DNA of 64,000 bases from Marinobacter sp. EhC06 (GCF_001650915.1 NZ_LXYO01000001.1:434001-498000); one strand, 5' to 3'; counted from the stretch's first letter, positions 1 through 8,806 are shown. Notes: generated from the letters alone by a model not told the origin. Numbers and translations are program-made.

Positions 1-738
1 CTCACCCAGGGAACCGTCTTCATTTACCAGGAACTTGGGCACGAGGAACAGGGAAATGCCTTTCGGGCCCTTGGGCGCGTCCGGCAGCTTGGCCAGCACC
101 AGGTGGATGATGTTCTCCGCCATGTCGTGCTCGCCCCAAGTGATGAAGATCTTGGTGCCGGTCACGTTGAAGGAGCCGTCATCATTGGGCTCGGCCTTGG
201 TGCGGATAATACCGAGATCGGTGCCGGCATGGGGCTCGGTCAGATCCATGGCCCCGGACCAGACGCCGGAATACATGTTGGGCAGGTATTTTTCTTTTAG
301 TTCCTGACTACCGTGGGCATCCAGGGCGAGACAGGCACCTGCCGTGAGCATGGGAGCGAGGCCAAAGGCCATGTTGGCACCCTGCATCATTTCTTCGAAC
401 TGGGCGACCAGGGTCTTGGGCATGCCCATACCGCCGAAATCCGGGTTGCCGCCGAGGCCGTTCCAGCCGCCCTCAACGATGGTCTGGTAGGCTTCCTTGA
501 AGCCGTCCGGCGAGGTCACCTCACCGTCGTTCCACTTGCAGCCCTGCTCGTCACCCTCACGGTTCAGAGGCGCAAGTACACCACTGCTGATCTTGCCGGC
601 TTCTTCAAGAATCGCGTCCGCCGTTTCCGGGTCCACATGCTCGGCAACTTTGGGCAGTGAGGCCCACAGCGCGGGGGCATCGAAAACCTCATTCAGAACA
701 AAGCGCATGTCACGTAGGGGTGCCTGATAATCAGCCAT
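1..738 (-). CDS. acyl-CoA dehydrogenase (3' part beyond window)
   Basis: Flavin-dependent acyl-CoA dehydrogenase of the roughly 600-residue bacterial type, oxidising an acyl-CoA thioester to the 2-enoyl form. Only the first 246 codons are present; the frame is open to base 1. It starts MADYQAPLRDM, the usual beginning of the N-terminal acyl-CoA dehydrogenase domain, and contains the middle-domain flavin-contact pattern DLTEPHAGTDLG and the stretch TGTKIFITWGEHDMAEN. The catalytic glutamate would lie beyond the edge. It resembles the complete gene upstream (950-2749) nearly throughout, so the pair is a tandem duplication. Substrate chain length cannot be read from sequence. Confidence 0.93.
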   Translation of the reverse strand, partial: MADYQAPLRDMRFVLNEVFDAPALWASLPKVAEHVDPETADAILEEAGKISSGVLAPLNREGDEQGCKWNDGEVTSPDGFKEAYQTIVEGGWNGLGGNPDFGGMGMPKTLVAQFEEMMQGANMAFGLAPMLTAGACLALDAHGSQELKEKYLPNMYSGVWSGAMDLTEPHAGTDLGIIRTKAEPNDDGSFNVTGTKIFITWGEHDMAENIIHLVLAKLPDAPKGPKGISLFLVPKFLVNEDGSLGE

Positions 739-883
739 CTAAAACTCTCCAAAAATTCTGTCAGTCTGTTCAGGTGGCAATGGGGCCGTCATTCCGGCCA
801 GTCACACCTGCTCGGGCTATGTGTCCGCTGAAGATTATTTTTATGGGCGCCTATTCTACCCTAAAAGCGGACCGCAACTCATG

Positions 884-916
884 AAAAAAGCCCGCCTCCG
901 GGGAGCGCGGGCTTTC
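884..916 (-). terminator. Rho-independent terminator after the acyl-CoA dehydrogenase at 950-2749
   Basis: On the minus strand AAAGCCCGC pairs with GCGGGCTTT (arms 907-915 and 887-895) around an 11-nt loop and runs into a T tract. It lies 34 bases past the stop codon and separates the two tandem dehydrogenases, so the second probably has its own promoter in 739-883. Confidence 0.8.
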
Positions 917-949
917 TGTCCTCTGGAACCGTCCTTCGGTGCCCGCGCC

Positions 950-2749
950 TTAGATGGCGAAGGCTTCCTCCGGCATGTCCATCAGGCTGTCAGCGCCAGC
1001 CAGCATGCTCTCAGCGTGGCCCCTGGCCCGGGGCAGCATACGCTTGAAGTAGAAGCGCGCGGTCTGGATCTTGGCGTTGTAGAACATTTCCTCGGTAGTG
1101 CCCTCAACCATCTTGTCCAGAGCAACCTTGGCCATACGGGCCCACAGGTAGGCAAACACGGCGTAACCGGAGTACATCAGGTAGTCCACAGAGGCCGCGC
1201 CCACTTCCTCACGGTTCTTCATGGCAGACATACCAATCTTGGTGGTCAGCTCGCCCCATTCCTTGTTCATGGCCGCCAGCGGCTCGATGAATTCCTTCAG
1301 CTGCTCGTCTTCCGCGTTTTCCTTGCAGAACAGGTGCACCTGCTTGGTGAAGCCCTTCAGGGATTCGCCCTGGGTCATCAGAACCTTGCGGCCCAGCAGA
1401 TCCAGCGCCTGGATGCCGGTGGTGCCTTCGTAGATCATGCCGATGCGGGCGTCACGAACGTTCTGCTCCATGCCCCACTCGGAGATAAAGCCGTGACCAC
1501 CGAATACCTGCATGCCCAGGTTGGCTGCCTCGTAACCGATTTCGGTCAGGAACGCCTTGGCGATCGGTGTCAGGAAGCCCAGCGCCTCATCGGCCGCCTT
1601 GCGCTCTTCTTCGGTCTTGCCGCTGTGAACAACGTCTGCCTGCTGCGCGGTCAGGTAAATCAGGGCGCGGGCGCCTTCGGCAACCGCCTTCTGTGTCAGC
1701 AGCATGCGACGAACGTCCGGGTGAACAATGATCGGATCGGCGATGCCTTCCGGATTCTTCGGACCGCTCAGTGAACGCATGGCCAGACGCTCTTTGGCGT
1801 AGGCGAGTGAACCCTGGAAGCCCAGCTCGGCGGCACCCAGCCCCTGGATCGCGGTACCGATACGGGCGGTGTTCATGAAGGTGAACATGCAATTCAGGCC
1901 TTTATTCTCCGGCCCGATCAGCCAGCCCTTGGCGCCGTCGAAGTTCATAACGCAAGTGGCGTTGCCGTGGATACCCATCTTGTGCTCGATAGAACCGCAG
2001 GAAACGGCGTTGCGCTCACCAGCAGAGCCATCTTCGTTCGGCAGGCACTTGGGCACGATGAACAGGGAGATGCCCTTGGTGCCTTCCGGTGCGCCCGGCA
2101 GACGTGCCAGAACGATGTGGACGATGTTCTCGGCCATGTCGTGCTCACCGGCAGAGATAAAGATCTTGGTACCGGTGATGGCGTAGGTGCCATCGGCATT
2201 CGGCTCTGCCTTGGTGCGCAGGGTGCCAAGATCGGAACCGCAGTGCGGCTCGGTCAGACACATAGTGCCGGTCCACTCGCCGCTGATCAGCTTGGTGAGA
2301 TAAGTCTGCTTCTGCTCTTCGGTACCATGCTCTTCAATGGTGTTGGTTGCGCCGTGGCTCAGGCCCGGGTACATACCAAATGACCAGTTGGCGGTACCGA
2401 CCATCTCACTCATGACCAGACCGAGGGAATGCGGCAGACCCTGGCCACCGTAGTTGGGATCGGCCGTCATGGACGGCCAGCCGCCCTCGACATATTGCTG
2501 GTAAGCTTCCTTGAAGCCAGTCGGGGTCTTTACACCGTCTTCGCTCCAGGTACAGCCTTCCTTGTCACCCACCTGGTTCAGCGGAGACAGAACCTGCTCA
2601 CAGAACTTGGCACCTTCCCCGATAATGGCATCCACCATATCCGGAGTAGCGTCTTCGGCACCTTCCAGGTTGGCGTAGTGCTGCTCACTGTTCAGCAGCT
2701 CGGTCATTACGAATTTGATGTCACGCAGGGGCGCTTTGTACTCAGGCAT
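950..2749 (-). CDS. acyl-CoA dehydrogenase
   Basis: Complete 599-residue acyl-CoA dehydrogenase, probably acting in fatty-acid or related acyl-CoA beta-oxidation in the cytoplasm with an ETF-type acceptor. Seen: N-terminal domain beginning MPEYKAPLRDIKF, middle domain with CLTEPHCGSDLG (residues 164-175), flavin-domain FGGHGF (416-421), and the catalytic-base motif YEGTTGIQ with Glu441, followed by the extended C-terminal domain of this subfamily. I chose the ATG at 2749 because AGGTGGA lies just upstream and family members start here; the frame stays open 24 codons further to 2821. A tandem PsrA-like operator lies about 100 bases upstream. The exact substrate is not determinable. Confidence 0.95.
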   Translation of the reverse strand: MPEYKAPLRDIKFVMTELLNSEQHYANLEGAEDATPDMVDAIIGEGAKFCEQVLSPLNQVGDKEGCTWSEDGVKTPTGFKEAYQQYVEGGWPSMTADPNYGGQGLPHSLGLVMSEMVGTANWSFGMYPGLSHGATNTIEEHGTEEQKQTYLTKLISGEWTGTMCLTEPHCGSDLGTLRTKAEPNADGTYAITGTKIFISAGEHDMAENIVHIVLARLPGAPEGTKGISLFIVPKCLPNEDGSAGERNAVSCGSIEHKMGIHGNATCVMNFDGAKGWLIGPENKGLNCMFTFMNTARIGTAIQGLGAAELGFQGSLAYAKERLAMRSLSGPKNPEGIADPIIVHPDVRRMLLTQKAVAEGARALIYLTAQQADVVHSGKTEEERKAADEALGFLTPIAKAFLTEIGYEAANLGMQVFGGHGFISEWGMEQNVRDARIGMIYEGTTGIQALDLLGRKVLMTQGESLKGFTKQVHLFCKENAEDEQLKEFIEPLAAMNKEWGELTTKIGMSAMKNREEVGAASVDYLMYSGYAVFAYLWARMAKVALDKMVEGTTEEMFYNAKIQTARFYFKRMLPRARGHAESMLAGADSLMDMPEEAFAI

Positions 2750-2849
2750 GGAATCCACCTCGGTTCTCGGTCTCAGCTGAATCAGGTTTGACAGCTTCTG
2801 GCCTTGGGTTTGCTCAGACACCGCAACGCAGTGCGCTGCAGCCTTAATT

Positions 2850-2875
2850 AAACACTTGTTTGAAACATACGTTTA
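2850..2875. promoter_or_regulatory. tandem PsrA-like operator (AAAC-N4-GTTT twice)
   Basis: Two adjoining palindromes of the form AAAC-N4-GTTT occupy 2850-2861 and 2863-2874, with a shared G between them. Pseudomonas PsrA, a TetR-type fatty-acid sensor, is reported to bind G/CAAAC-N2-4-GTTTG/C. The position 100 bases upstream of an acyl-CoA dehydrogenase start fits fatty-acid-responsive repression. The regulator itself is not in the window, so its identity is inference. Confidence 0.5.
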
Positions 2876-3019
2876 CAGGCACAGAATTGTCAATAGCCGG
2901 ATGCAAAATTTGTGTTGCGATCTGTCACCGAATCACGCGCCACAGCAGTGCATGCAGCCGGATCACAGGTATAAGTGCCGGATATCTATGGAAGGACCTG
3001 GGAGTTGGAAAATAACCGG

Positions 3020-3688
3020 TCAGGCAGACACCGGTTCGAAGGAGGGAGCACGGTTTTCGTCACCGCTCTGATCAGCTTCTCCCATGGCGGAAACCTCACG
3101 ATAGGCATCGCTAGCAGCCCTTGATGAAGTTCCTGTTTCGGCGGCGAGCTCCGACTGGGCCTGAAGCATGATCTGCATCGCCTGAGCAGCTACCGCACGA
3201 TCCTGACCGGAGGGTTCCGCCGGCGCCATGGCCGCCGCCCGGACAATCCGCATCTTCTCGATAGTCGCCTGGGGATCCCCCTGAACGGGAGACAAATCGA
3301 TAGAGACTTCACCACCTACCGCATATTGCGCACCGTCCGGCCCGCGCTGATAGGTGAAAGACATGGCACCCGCATACTGACCGCCAACCGCCTGGTGCGC
3401 GGCTTCGTGGGCACGAACCTCACGGTCCCGTGCTTTCAGCTCGGTGAGTTGTTTCAGCTCTTGTTCAGACAGGCCCTGCGGGTTATCGGAATTCTGGCCA
3501 TCAGGTTTCGACTGGGGGTTTTCCCGTGCAGACTCGGCTTTACCGGAAGCCTCAGTGGATCTGGCTTCAGCAGCAGGCGTCTCGGGCTCCGCCGCTGCCG
3601 AACCAGTTGGCTGGACCCGTGGCGACACCTGCCCTTGAAAAGAGACCCCGGGGGAAAATGGAGGAACAGGAGGGAGAGAGGAAAGCAC
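3020..3688 (-). CDS. putative metalloprotease, SprA-related family
   Basis: A 222-residue protein. The first 80 residues are low-complexity, rich in Pro, Ala, Ser and Glu. The conserved part starts at the charged helix ELKARDREVRAHEAAH, where HEAAH (residues 94-98) is an HExxH zinc-peptidase signature, followed by a glycine-rich segment with SFTYQRGPDG and YAVGGEVSID, the hallmark of the SprA-related putative metalloprotease family. No signal peptide is evident. Physiological substrate is unknown. It runs in the same direction as the small gene at 3711-3956, 22 bases downstream of that gene's stop, and may be co-transcribed with it. Confidence 0.75.
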   Translation of the reverse strand: MLSSLPPVPPFSPGVSFQGQVSPRVQPTGSAAAEPETPAAEARSTEASGKAESARENPQSKPDGQNSDNPQGLSEQELKQLTELKARDREVRAHEAAHQAVGGQYAGAMSFTYQRGPDGAQYAVGGEVSIDLSPVQGDPQATIEKMRIVRAAAMAPAEPSGQDRAVAAQAMQIMLQAQSELAAETGTSSRAASDAYREVSAMGEADQSGDENRAPSFEPVSA

Positions 3689-3710
3689 GAGCTCGGCGCC
3701 CTTTCAGCTA

Positions 3711-3956
3711 TCAGGCCATGATATCCAGGAGTGTTCCAAGTGTTTCGTCCGCGGTTTTTACCACCTGGGCGGACGCTTCAACACTGCGCTCGTAGATTTT
3801 GAGATCAACAATGGGCTCAACAAGACTGCCCGCACCTTCTGCGGTTCCCTGGGGTCCATCGGTGCCAGCACGGGCAATCTTGCGGGCGGCATTCTCCATG
3901 CCGACCATGCCATCCTGAATACCCTGGATCCCAACTGCGAGAGTGTTACTGATCAT
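3711..3956 (-). CDS. small conserved protein resembling a flagellar rod C-terminus
   Basis: An 81-residue protein. The N-terminal half (SNTLAVGIQGIQDGMVGMEN) and the C-terminal amphipathic helix (YERSVEASAQVVKTADETLG) together recall the terminal helices of flagellar rod/hook proteins, whose ends form coiled coils. There is no central domain, so it cannot be a complete rod protein. It precedes the SprA-related protease gene in a likely two-gene unit. I infer only a possible link to flagellar or surface structures; function is unknown. Confidence 0.6.
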   Translation of the reverse strand: MISNTLAVGIQGIQDGMVGMENAARKIARAGTDGPQGTAEGAGSLVEPIVDLKIYERSVEASAQVVKTADETLGTLLDIMA

Positions 3957-4007
3957 AACTGCGCTGCCCGATGACCATTAATTGACTTAATTAAGCCACA
4001 TATCTGG

Positions 4008-4700
4008 TCAATTTTCAAACAGCCCATCAATATTAAGATAACCAGCAAGCATTTCCGGCCGCGCCTGCTCCAACCACGGAAGAATACCCAGGCAGGGCGC
4101 CCCCATGTGGTTAACCAGGTAATTCAGGGTGTCCTGCTCGCAACTCATGGGCTCGGATTCGGTCCGATTCGCAACCCACCCCGCCAGCCGCAAACCGTCA
4201 TTCCTGATAGCTTCCGCCGTCAGCAAGGCATGGTTGATACAACCCAGGCGGAGCGAAACCACCAGAATAACCGGCATGTTCAGCTGGCGCGGAAACTCCG
4301 AATAGGTTTCCCGATCGTTGAGAGGGACCCGCCAGCCGCCGGCACCCTCCACCAGCAGCATGTCTGCAGGACGAATCTGCAAACCACGGCAGAACCCGAC
4401 AAGGCGGTCGGAGGTAATGTGACGCCCGGCCTGCTCAGCGGCCACGTGAGGGGCAATGGCCGGTTCCAACGCCACCGGGTTGATCAGTTCATAGGCCAAT
4501 GGCTCCGTAATCGCATTCTGCAAAATCAGGGCATCTTCGTTGCGAAGGCCTTCGGGCGTTCGATCGCAACCAGACGCAATGGGCTTCATCGCCAGGGTGT
4601 GCTTCCCCATGGCCCTGGCCGCGTGAAGAATGGCTGCGGATACCAGAGTTTTTCCAACCCCCGTGTCGGTGCCCGTTACAAAAAAGGATTGCTTGGCCAT
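4008..4700 (-). CDS. bioD: dethiobiotin synthetase
   Basis: ATP-dependent closure of the ureido ring of 7,8-diaminononanoate with CO2 to give dethiobiotin, the step before BioB. The 230-residue protein opens with the P-loop GTDTGVGKT (residues 10-18) and has the second conserved motif VEGAGGWRVPL used for Mg-ATP binding. Length is normal. It is the last gene of the bioB-F-H-C-D transcription unit, 22 bases after bioC. Confidence 0.96.
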   Translation of the reverse strand: MAKQSFFVTGTDTGVGKTLVSAAILHAARAMGKHTLAMKPIASGCDRTPEGLRNEDALILQNAITEPLAYELINPVALEPAIAPHVAAEQAGRHITSDRLVGFCRGLQIRPADMLLVEGAGGWRVPLNDRETYSEFPRQLNMPVILVVSLRLGCINHALLTAEAIRNDGLRLAGWVANRTESEPMSCEQDTLNYLVNHMGAPCLGILPWLEQARPEMLAGYLNIDGLFEN

Positions 4701-4722
4701 TATTATTCCCAGTCAACGAGTC

Positions 4723-5550
4723 CTATGGTTTCTGCCAGTAAATCCAGGCAGCTTCATAACTTGCCATGATAGTGCCGTCCGGCTCTTTGGGGTACTGCCT
4801 GCACATTGCTCGCAATCTCCCGGGTGCCGTGACCGCTCTTCGCCGACCAGCGCCGCGAAAACCCGCCCCAAGATGGCGAAGCTCACCAGCCAGGGCCATC
4901 GGCGACTCGTAGGGTAAACTGATGGTGCGGCTTTCAACAACGGCATCCGGCAACTCGGCACGCACCTTGGCCTGCAAGGCAAGCTCGGTCTCGAAACGAT
5001 TTACGTGCTGATGATCAGGGTCCGCCGCATGCCAGGCCGCTTTCAGCTCTCGAAGTGTGCCATCCAGCAGCGTGGAGACCATGAGAAATCCACCGGGACG
5101 CAGAATCCGCTGACATTCCTTGAGCACCGCACGGGGGTCATCACACCACTGAATCATCAGGTTGCTGAAGATCAGGTCCACGCTGTCACTGAGTAAAGGC
5201 AGATGCTCCGCATCGCCCACAATCCAGTCAATTCCTCCAGGCCCATTCTCACGAGCCCGCTCCAGCATACCCAGTGACAGATCAACACCGACCAGCGCTC
5301 CAATGCGCTCAGTATCAGCGAACTTGCGGGTAAACCAGCCTGTGCCACAACCAAGGTCCAGGACGGTCGAATCGAATTTCTGGCCTTCGCGGGACTGGAG
5401 TTTTTGCAGCATGGTATTGCCCATGAAACGCTGCAGCCTTGAGGCACTTTCATAGGTGTCACTGGCAGTGCCAAACCCTCGGGCAATATCCGACTTCAGC
5501 GTTTCAGAAACACCGGCCGATGCACCCGGCGGACAGTTCAAAGCGCCCAT
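4723..5550 (-). CDS. bioC: malonyl-[acyl-carrier protein] O-methyltransferase
   Basis: SAM-dependent methyltransferase that caps malonyl-ACP as a methyl ester so fatty-acid synthesis can build the pimelate moiety of biotin. The 275-residue class I fold shows motif I VLDLGCGTGW (63-72), the acidic post-I VGVDLS, and the BioC-typical DLIFSNLMIQWCDD. The chosen ATG overlaps the 3' end of bioH by 13 bases, consistent with translational coupling. Its partner BioH, which removes the methyl group at the end, is directly upstream. Confidence 0.94.
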   Translation of the reverse strand: MGALNCPPGASAGVSETLKSDIARGFGTASDTYESASRLQRFMGNTMLQKLQSREGQKFDSTVLDLGCGTGWFTRKFADTERIGALVGVDLSLGMLERARENGPGGIDWIVGDAEHLPLLSDSVDLIFSNLMIQWCDDPRAVLKECQRILRPGGFLMVSTLLDGTLRELKAAWHAADPDHQHVNRFETELALQAKVRAELPDAVVESRTISLPYESPMALAGELRHLGAGFRGAGRRRAVTAPGRLRAMCRQYPKEPDGTIMASYEAAWIYWQKP

Positions 5551-6293
5551 GACAAAGCCTTTTGCGAGGCAAAGAACGCCTGAATAGCGCCCCAGCAGTC
5601 CGACGCCGAGCAGCCGCCTGGCCAGTGCGCCATCCCGGGGATGACCGCATGGCCACTTGAAGCGGGAAGCGAAAGATCACTGGCCCCGGACCTGACCACA
5701 ATGTCATTTTCACCCATCACATGCAGGGCCGGCGTGACAAGTGAACGCCATAAAGCCCTCTGGTCGCCTGTTTCCAACCAGGCAAGACTCTTGCAGAGGT
5801 GTTCGTGAGAAACCAGGGTGCCTTTTTCGAGCCAGGGTTTGAGTCTTTGCCGCTCCCCTTTTTCATAGGCAGCACCGTTAATCATCAACAACAGAAAATG
5901 CAACCAATACCGCTGGGGCTCCCGCCGGATACCCAGGGCGAAAGCCCGGAAATCCCCTGCAGGCATTCCATGGGGCCAGCTTTCATCGGCAACAAATTTG
6001 GGAAAACCACCCAGCGTTATGGCGCAGGATACCGCGCCGGTCTGCCGCGCGGCGGCCTCCATCACAACCTGACTGCCCAGGGACCAACCCATCCAGACCG
6101 ACGGCTCCGGATACAGCGACAACAGCTCATCGGTGACTTCTGAAAGAGAATCGCAACGGGCCAGTAACTCATCGTCGAGCGACACCGGCACGACTTCCCC
6201 GGGCCAGTAACCATAGAGCTCCGACAGCATCTCTGCGCGAACACCCCAACCGGCAACCACCATCAGGCGTGGACAGACCTTACCGGAACTCAT
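5538..6293 (-). CDS. bioH: pimeloyl-[acyl-carrier protein] methyl ester esterase
   Basis: Alpha/beta hydrolase that demethylates pimeloyl-ACP methyl ester, ending the BioC-BioH part of biotin synthesis. With the start at 6293 the protein is 251 residues, normal for BioH; nucleophile elbow GWSLG with Ser71, Asp197 in GENDIV and His223 in GMAHW form the expected triad. The start codon is part of an ATGA overlap with the bioF stop, which decides it over the longer reading frame that begins at 6353 inside bioF. Confidence 0.92.
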   Translation of the reverse strand: MSSGKVCPRLMVVAGWGVRAEMLSELYGYWPGEVVPVSLDDELLARCDSLSEVTDELLSLYPEPSVWMGWSLGSQVVMEAAARQTGAVSCAITLGGFPKFVADESWPHGMPAGDFRAFALGIRREPQRYWLHFLLLMINGAAYEKGERQRLKPWLEKGTLVSHEHLCKSLAWLETGDQRALWRSLVTPALHVMGENDIVVRSGASDLSLPASSGHAVIPGMAHWPGGCSASDCWGAIQAFFASQKALSWAL

Positions 6294-7465
6294 ATCGCCA
6301 CGTCCGTCTTTTGAACCAGATGACGGCACTCGGAGAGTACGCTCAACAGACAATCGAGATTCTCCTGAGAATGTGCGGCACTGAACGTAACCCGCAAACG
6401 CGCCTCACCTACCGGAACCGTGGGCGGGCGAATCGCCGAGACCAGCAGACCTCGCTCCTCCAGCGCCTGACTCAGTGCCAGCGCATCGTGATTATCGCCA
6501 ATCATGATCGGCTGGATCGGCGTACGCGACGGCATCAATTCATACCCCATGGCGGAAGCCTCCCGCCGGAACCGCGCCACCAGCCCCAACACATGATCAC
6601 GACGCCCCTGATCCCGCTCAATGAGATCCAGGCTCGAAATGGTCGCCATGGCAAGCGCTGGCGGCATCGCCGTCGTATAAATATAGGTCCTGGCCTTCTG
6701 AACCAGATAATCCATCAGCATCGACGGTCCGGCCACGAATGCGCCACTGGTTCCGATCCCCTTGCCCAGGGTGCCAATCAGCACAGGTATATCCTCTTCG
6801 GACAACCCCGCTTCAGCAACACTGCCCCGCCCCTCAGGTCCGAGTACGCCAATTCCGTGAGCATCATCAACAACCAGTAACGCATCGTGGATCCGGCAGA
6901 CCCGGGCCAACTCCGCCAGGGGCGCTATATCGCCGTCCATGCTGAACACGCCGTCGGTCACCACCAACTTGTGCCCGGACGTCTCAGCCAGCATCTCCTC
7001 CAGCGCTGCCACATCCCAATGGGCATAACGCCGAACCCGGGCACGGCTGAGAATGCAGCCATCGATAATGGAGGCGTGATTCAGCCGATCCGAAAAAATC
7101 GTATCGCCCCGGCCGGCCAGCGCCGAGATAACGCCCATGTTCGCCATATACCCGGTGGAAAAAAACAGCGCCGAACTACGCCCGGTGAACTCCGCCAAAC
7201 GAAGCTCCAACTGGTGGTGGGCATCATGGTGACCACAGATCAGATGGGAGGCTGCGCCCCCAAGACCTGTCTCCGGAAGCGCATTACGGAGGGCCTCGAT
7301 ATTGGCAGGATTATTGGCAAGGCCAAGGTAATCATTACTGCAGAACGACAACAAAGGTTTGCCGTCAGCAATGATAGAGGGCCTCTGAGGACCGGCTACA
7401 TGCCGACGCGTCCGGTACAGACCGGCCTGTTTCCGCTCTTCGAGTTCAAGGGCAAAGTCCCGCAC
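6290..7465 (-). CDS. bioF: 8-amino-7-oxononanoate synthase
   Basis: PLP-dependent alpha-oxoamine synthase condensing pimeloyl-ACP/CoA with L-alanine. The 391-residue protein has the cofactor-pairing motif VVDDAHGIG (Asp200, His203) and the Schiff-base lysine Lys235 in GTLGKGIG. N-terminal substrate motif CSNDYLGLA is present at 42-50. It follows bioB in the same direction, but a 240-base gap containing a large inverted-repeat element separates the two genes, so read-through from bioB may be attenuated. Confidence 0.97.
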   Translation of the reverse strand: MRDFALELEERKQAGLYRTRRHVAGPQRPSIIADGKPLLSFCSNDYLGLANNPANIEALRNALPETGLGGAASHLICGHHDAHHQLELRLAEFTGRSSALFFSTGYMANMGVISALAGRGDTIFSDRLNHASIIDGCILSRARVRRYAHWDVAALEEMLAETSGHKLVVTDGVFSMDGDIAPLAELARVCRIHDALLVVDDAHGIGVLGPEGRGSVAEAGLSEEDIPVLIGTLGKGIGTSGAFVAGPSMLMDYLVQKARTYIYTTAMPPALAMATISSLDLIERDQGRRDHVLGLVARFRREASAMGYELMPSRTPIQPIMIGDNHDALALSQALEERGLLVSAIRPPTVPVGEARLRVTFSAAHSQENLDCLLSVLSECRHLVQKTDVAI

Positions 7466-7497
7466 GATAGCACCTGGAGGTTAACTCAACGGTCCGG

Positions 7498-7688
7498 GCA
7501 ACGAGCGGGTAAGGCTCCCCGGGATTGTAGAGGGCCAAGGATGGCCCGAAACAAGCGCACATGGGTGAGGCCGAGCGCCGATGAAGCGAAGCTTCATGCG
7601 ACAGCCGAACGACAGCAATCTGTGATTGCTGGCTGGACCCCACCGGGGTGCTTGTAGCGTATCCCGGGGAGCCTTACCCGCTCGTTGC
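7498..7688. repeat. cruciform intergenic element, copy A (with 81-nt loop insertion)
   Basis: Perfect 28-bp inverted arms (7498-7525 and 7661-7688) close a 135-nt interior. The interior matches the 54-nt core of the copy at 9580-9689 on the opposite strand almost base for base, except that about 81 nt are inserted in the loop of one small hairpin. The insert itself contains two short hairpins, GATGAAGC/GCTTCAT and CAGCAATC/GATTGCTG. The intact small hairpin carries GGA in its loop on the plus strand. It sits between bioB and bioF. Confidence 0.9.
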
Positions 7689-7706
7689 TTCCCCAAGATC
7701 AAAGGC

Positions 7707-8765
7707 TCAGGCAGATTCCCGAGTAGCGTCATAGAACATGTGACGAGTCCCCTCATACTCCACGGCCTCGACAATCGCCTCCTCTTCCTGCTCCTCCGAG
7801 GCACACTGCTCCCGCTGTTCAGGCCGGATCCCCAGACGCTTGAACAGCAGCATATCGGCATCAGCCTCAGGGTTGGCGGTGGTCAGCAGTTTCTCACCGT
7901 AGAAGATCGAGTTGGCGCCCGCCATGAAACAAAGAGCCTGCATCTGCTCATTCATGTTCTCACGGCCCGCCGACAGACGAACGTGGGAAGCCGGCATCAT
8001 GATCCGCGCCACCGCAATGATGCGGATGAACTCGAATGGATCCAGATCTTCCATATCCTCCATGGGCGTACCTTTCACCTTCACCAACATGTTCACCGGC
8101 ACACTCTCCGGATGATGAGGCAGGTTTGCCAACTGCATCAGCAGACCAACCCGGTCATCTTCATCTTCGCCCATGCCCATAATGCCGCCGCAGCAGACTT
8201 TCATGCCGGCCTTGCGAACATTGTCCAGCGTATCCAGACGATCCTGGTAGGTACGCGTGGTGATAATGTGGCTGTAGTACTTCTCAGAGGTATCCAGGTT
8301 GTGGTTGTAGTAATCCAGCCCGGCATCGGCCAGTTCCACCGCCTGCTCTTCTTTCAGCATGCCAAGCGTCATGCAGGTCTCAAGCCCCAAGGACTTCACC
8401 TGTTTGACCATGTCCAGAACATAAGGCATGTCTTTCTTGGAAGGACTGCGCCAGGCGGCGCCCATGCAAAACCGGGAAGCCCCCTTCTGCTTCGCGGCCT
8501 TGGCTTCCGCCACCACCTTTTCAATTTCCAGCAGCTTTTCTTTCTCAAGGCCAGTGTTGTAATGACCGCTCTGCGGGCAGTACTTGCAGTCTTCCGGGCA
8601 GGCGCCGGTCTTGATCGACAGCAGAGTGCTTACCTGCACTTCATTCGGGTCGAAGTGCTGGCGATGCACGCTCTGGGCACGGAACAGAAGATCGTTGAAG
8701 GGGAGCTCGAAAAGCTCGCGGGCTTCCTGCAGCGTCCAGTCGTGGCGGAGTTCTGTAGCGGTCAT
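7707..8765 (-). CDS. bioB: biotin synthase
   Basis: Radical-SAM enzyme inserting sulfur into dethiobiotin. The 352-residue protein carries the cluster motif CPEDCKYC (Cys56, Cys60, Cys63) and the conserved [12 protein letters not shown] segment that contributes to the active site and second cluster region. First gene of the bio operon; bioA is not here and must be elsewhere. Transcription likely starts from the BirA-controlled promoter at 8816-8843, giving a leader of about 45 nt containing the second operator. Confidence 0.97.
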   Translation of the reverse strand: MTATELRHDWTLQEARELFELPFNDLLFRAQSVHRQHFDPNEVQVSTLLSIKTGACPEDCKYCPQSGHYNTGLEKEKLLEIEKVVAEAKAAKQKGASRFCMGAAWRSPSKKDMPYVLDMVKQVKSLGLETCMTLGMLKEEQAVELADAGLDYYNHNLDTSEKYYSHIITTRTYQDRLDTLDNVRKAGMKVCCGGIMGMGEDEDDRVGLLMQLANLPHHPESVPVNMLVKVKGTPMEDMEDLDPFEFIRIIAVARIMMPASHVRLSAGRENMNEQMQALCFMAGANSIFYGEKLLTTANPEADADMLLFKRLGIRPEQREQCASEEQEEEAIVEAVEYEGTRHMFYDATRESA

Positions 8766-8774
8766 GTAAAAGTC

Positions 8775-8806
8775 CTGTTAACCTTTCCCGGTCTCTGGGT
8801 TTACGG
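8775..8806. promoter_or_regulatory. BirA-type operator, promoter-proximal to bioB
   Basis: Half-sites CTGTTAACC (8775-8783) and GGTTTACGG (8798-8806) are separated by 14 bases, matching the proteobacterial BirA pattern TTGTAAACC-N14/15-GGTTTACAA. It lies just downstream of the predicted bioB start point, where a bound BirA-biotinyl-AMP dimer would block early transcription. Confidence 0.65.

Noticed and set aside
7498..7688. MITE or IS remnant
   Set aside because: No target-site duplication or transposase-like terminal consensus is visible, and arms differ between copies. A mobile origin is still not excluded.
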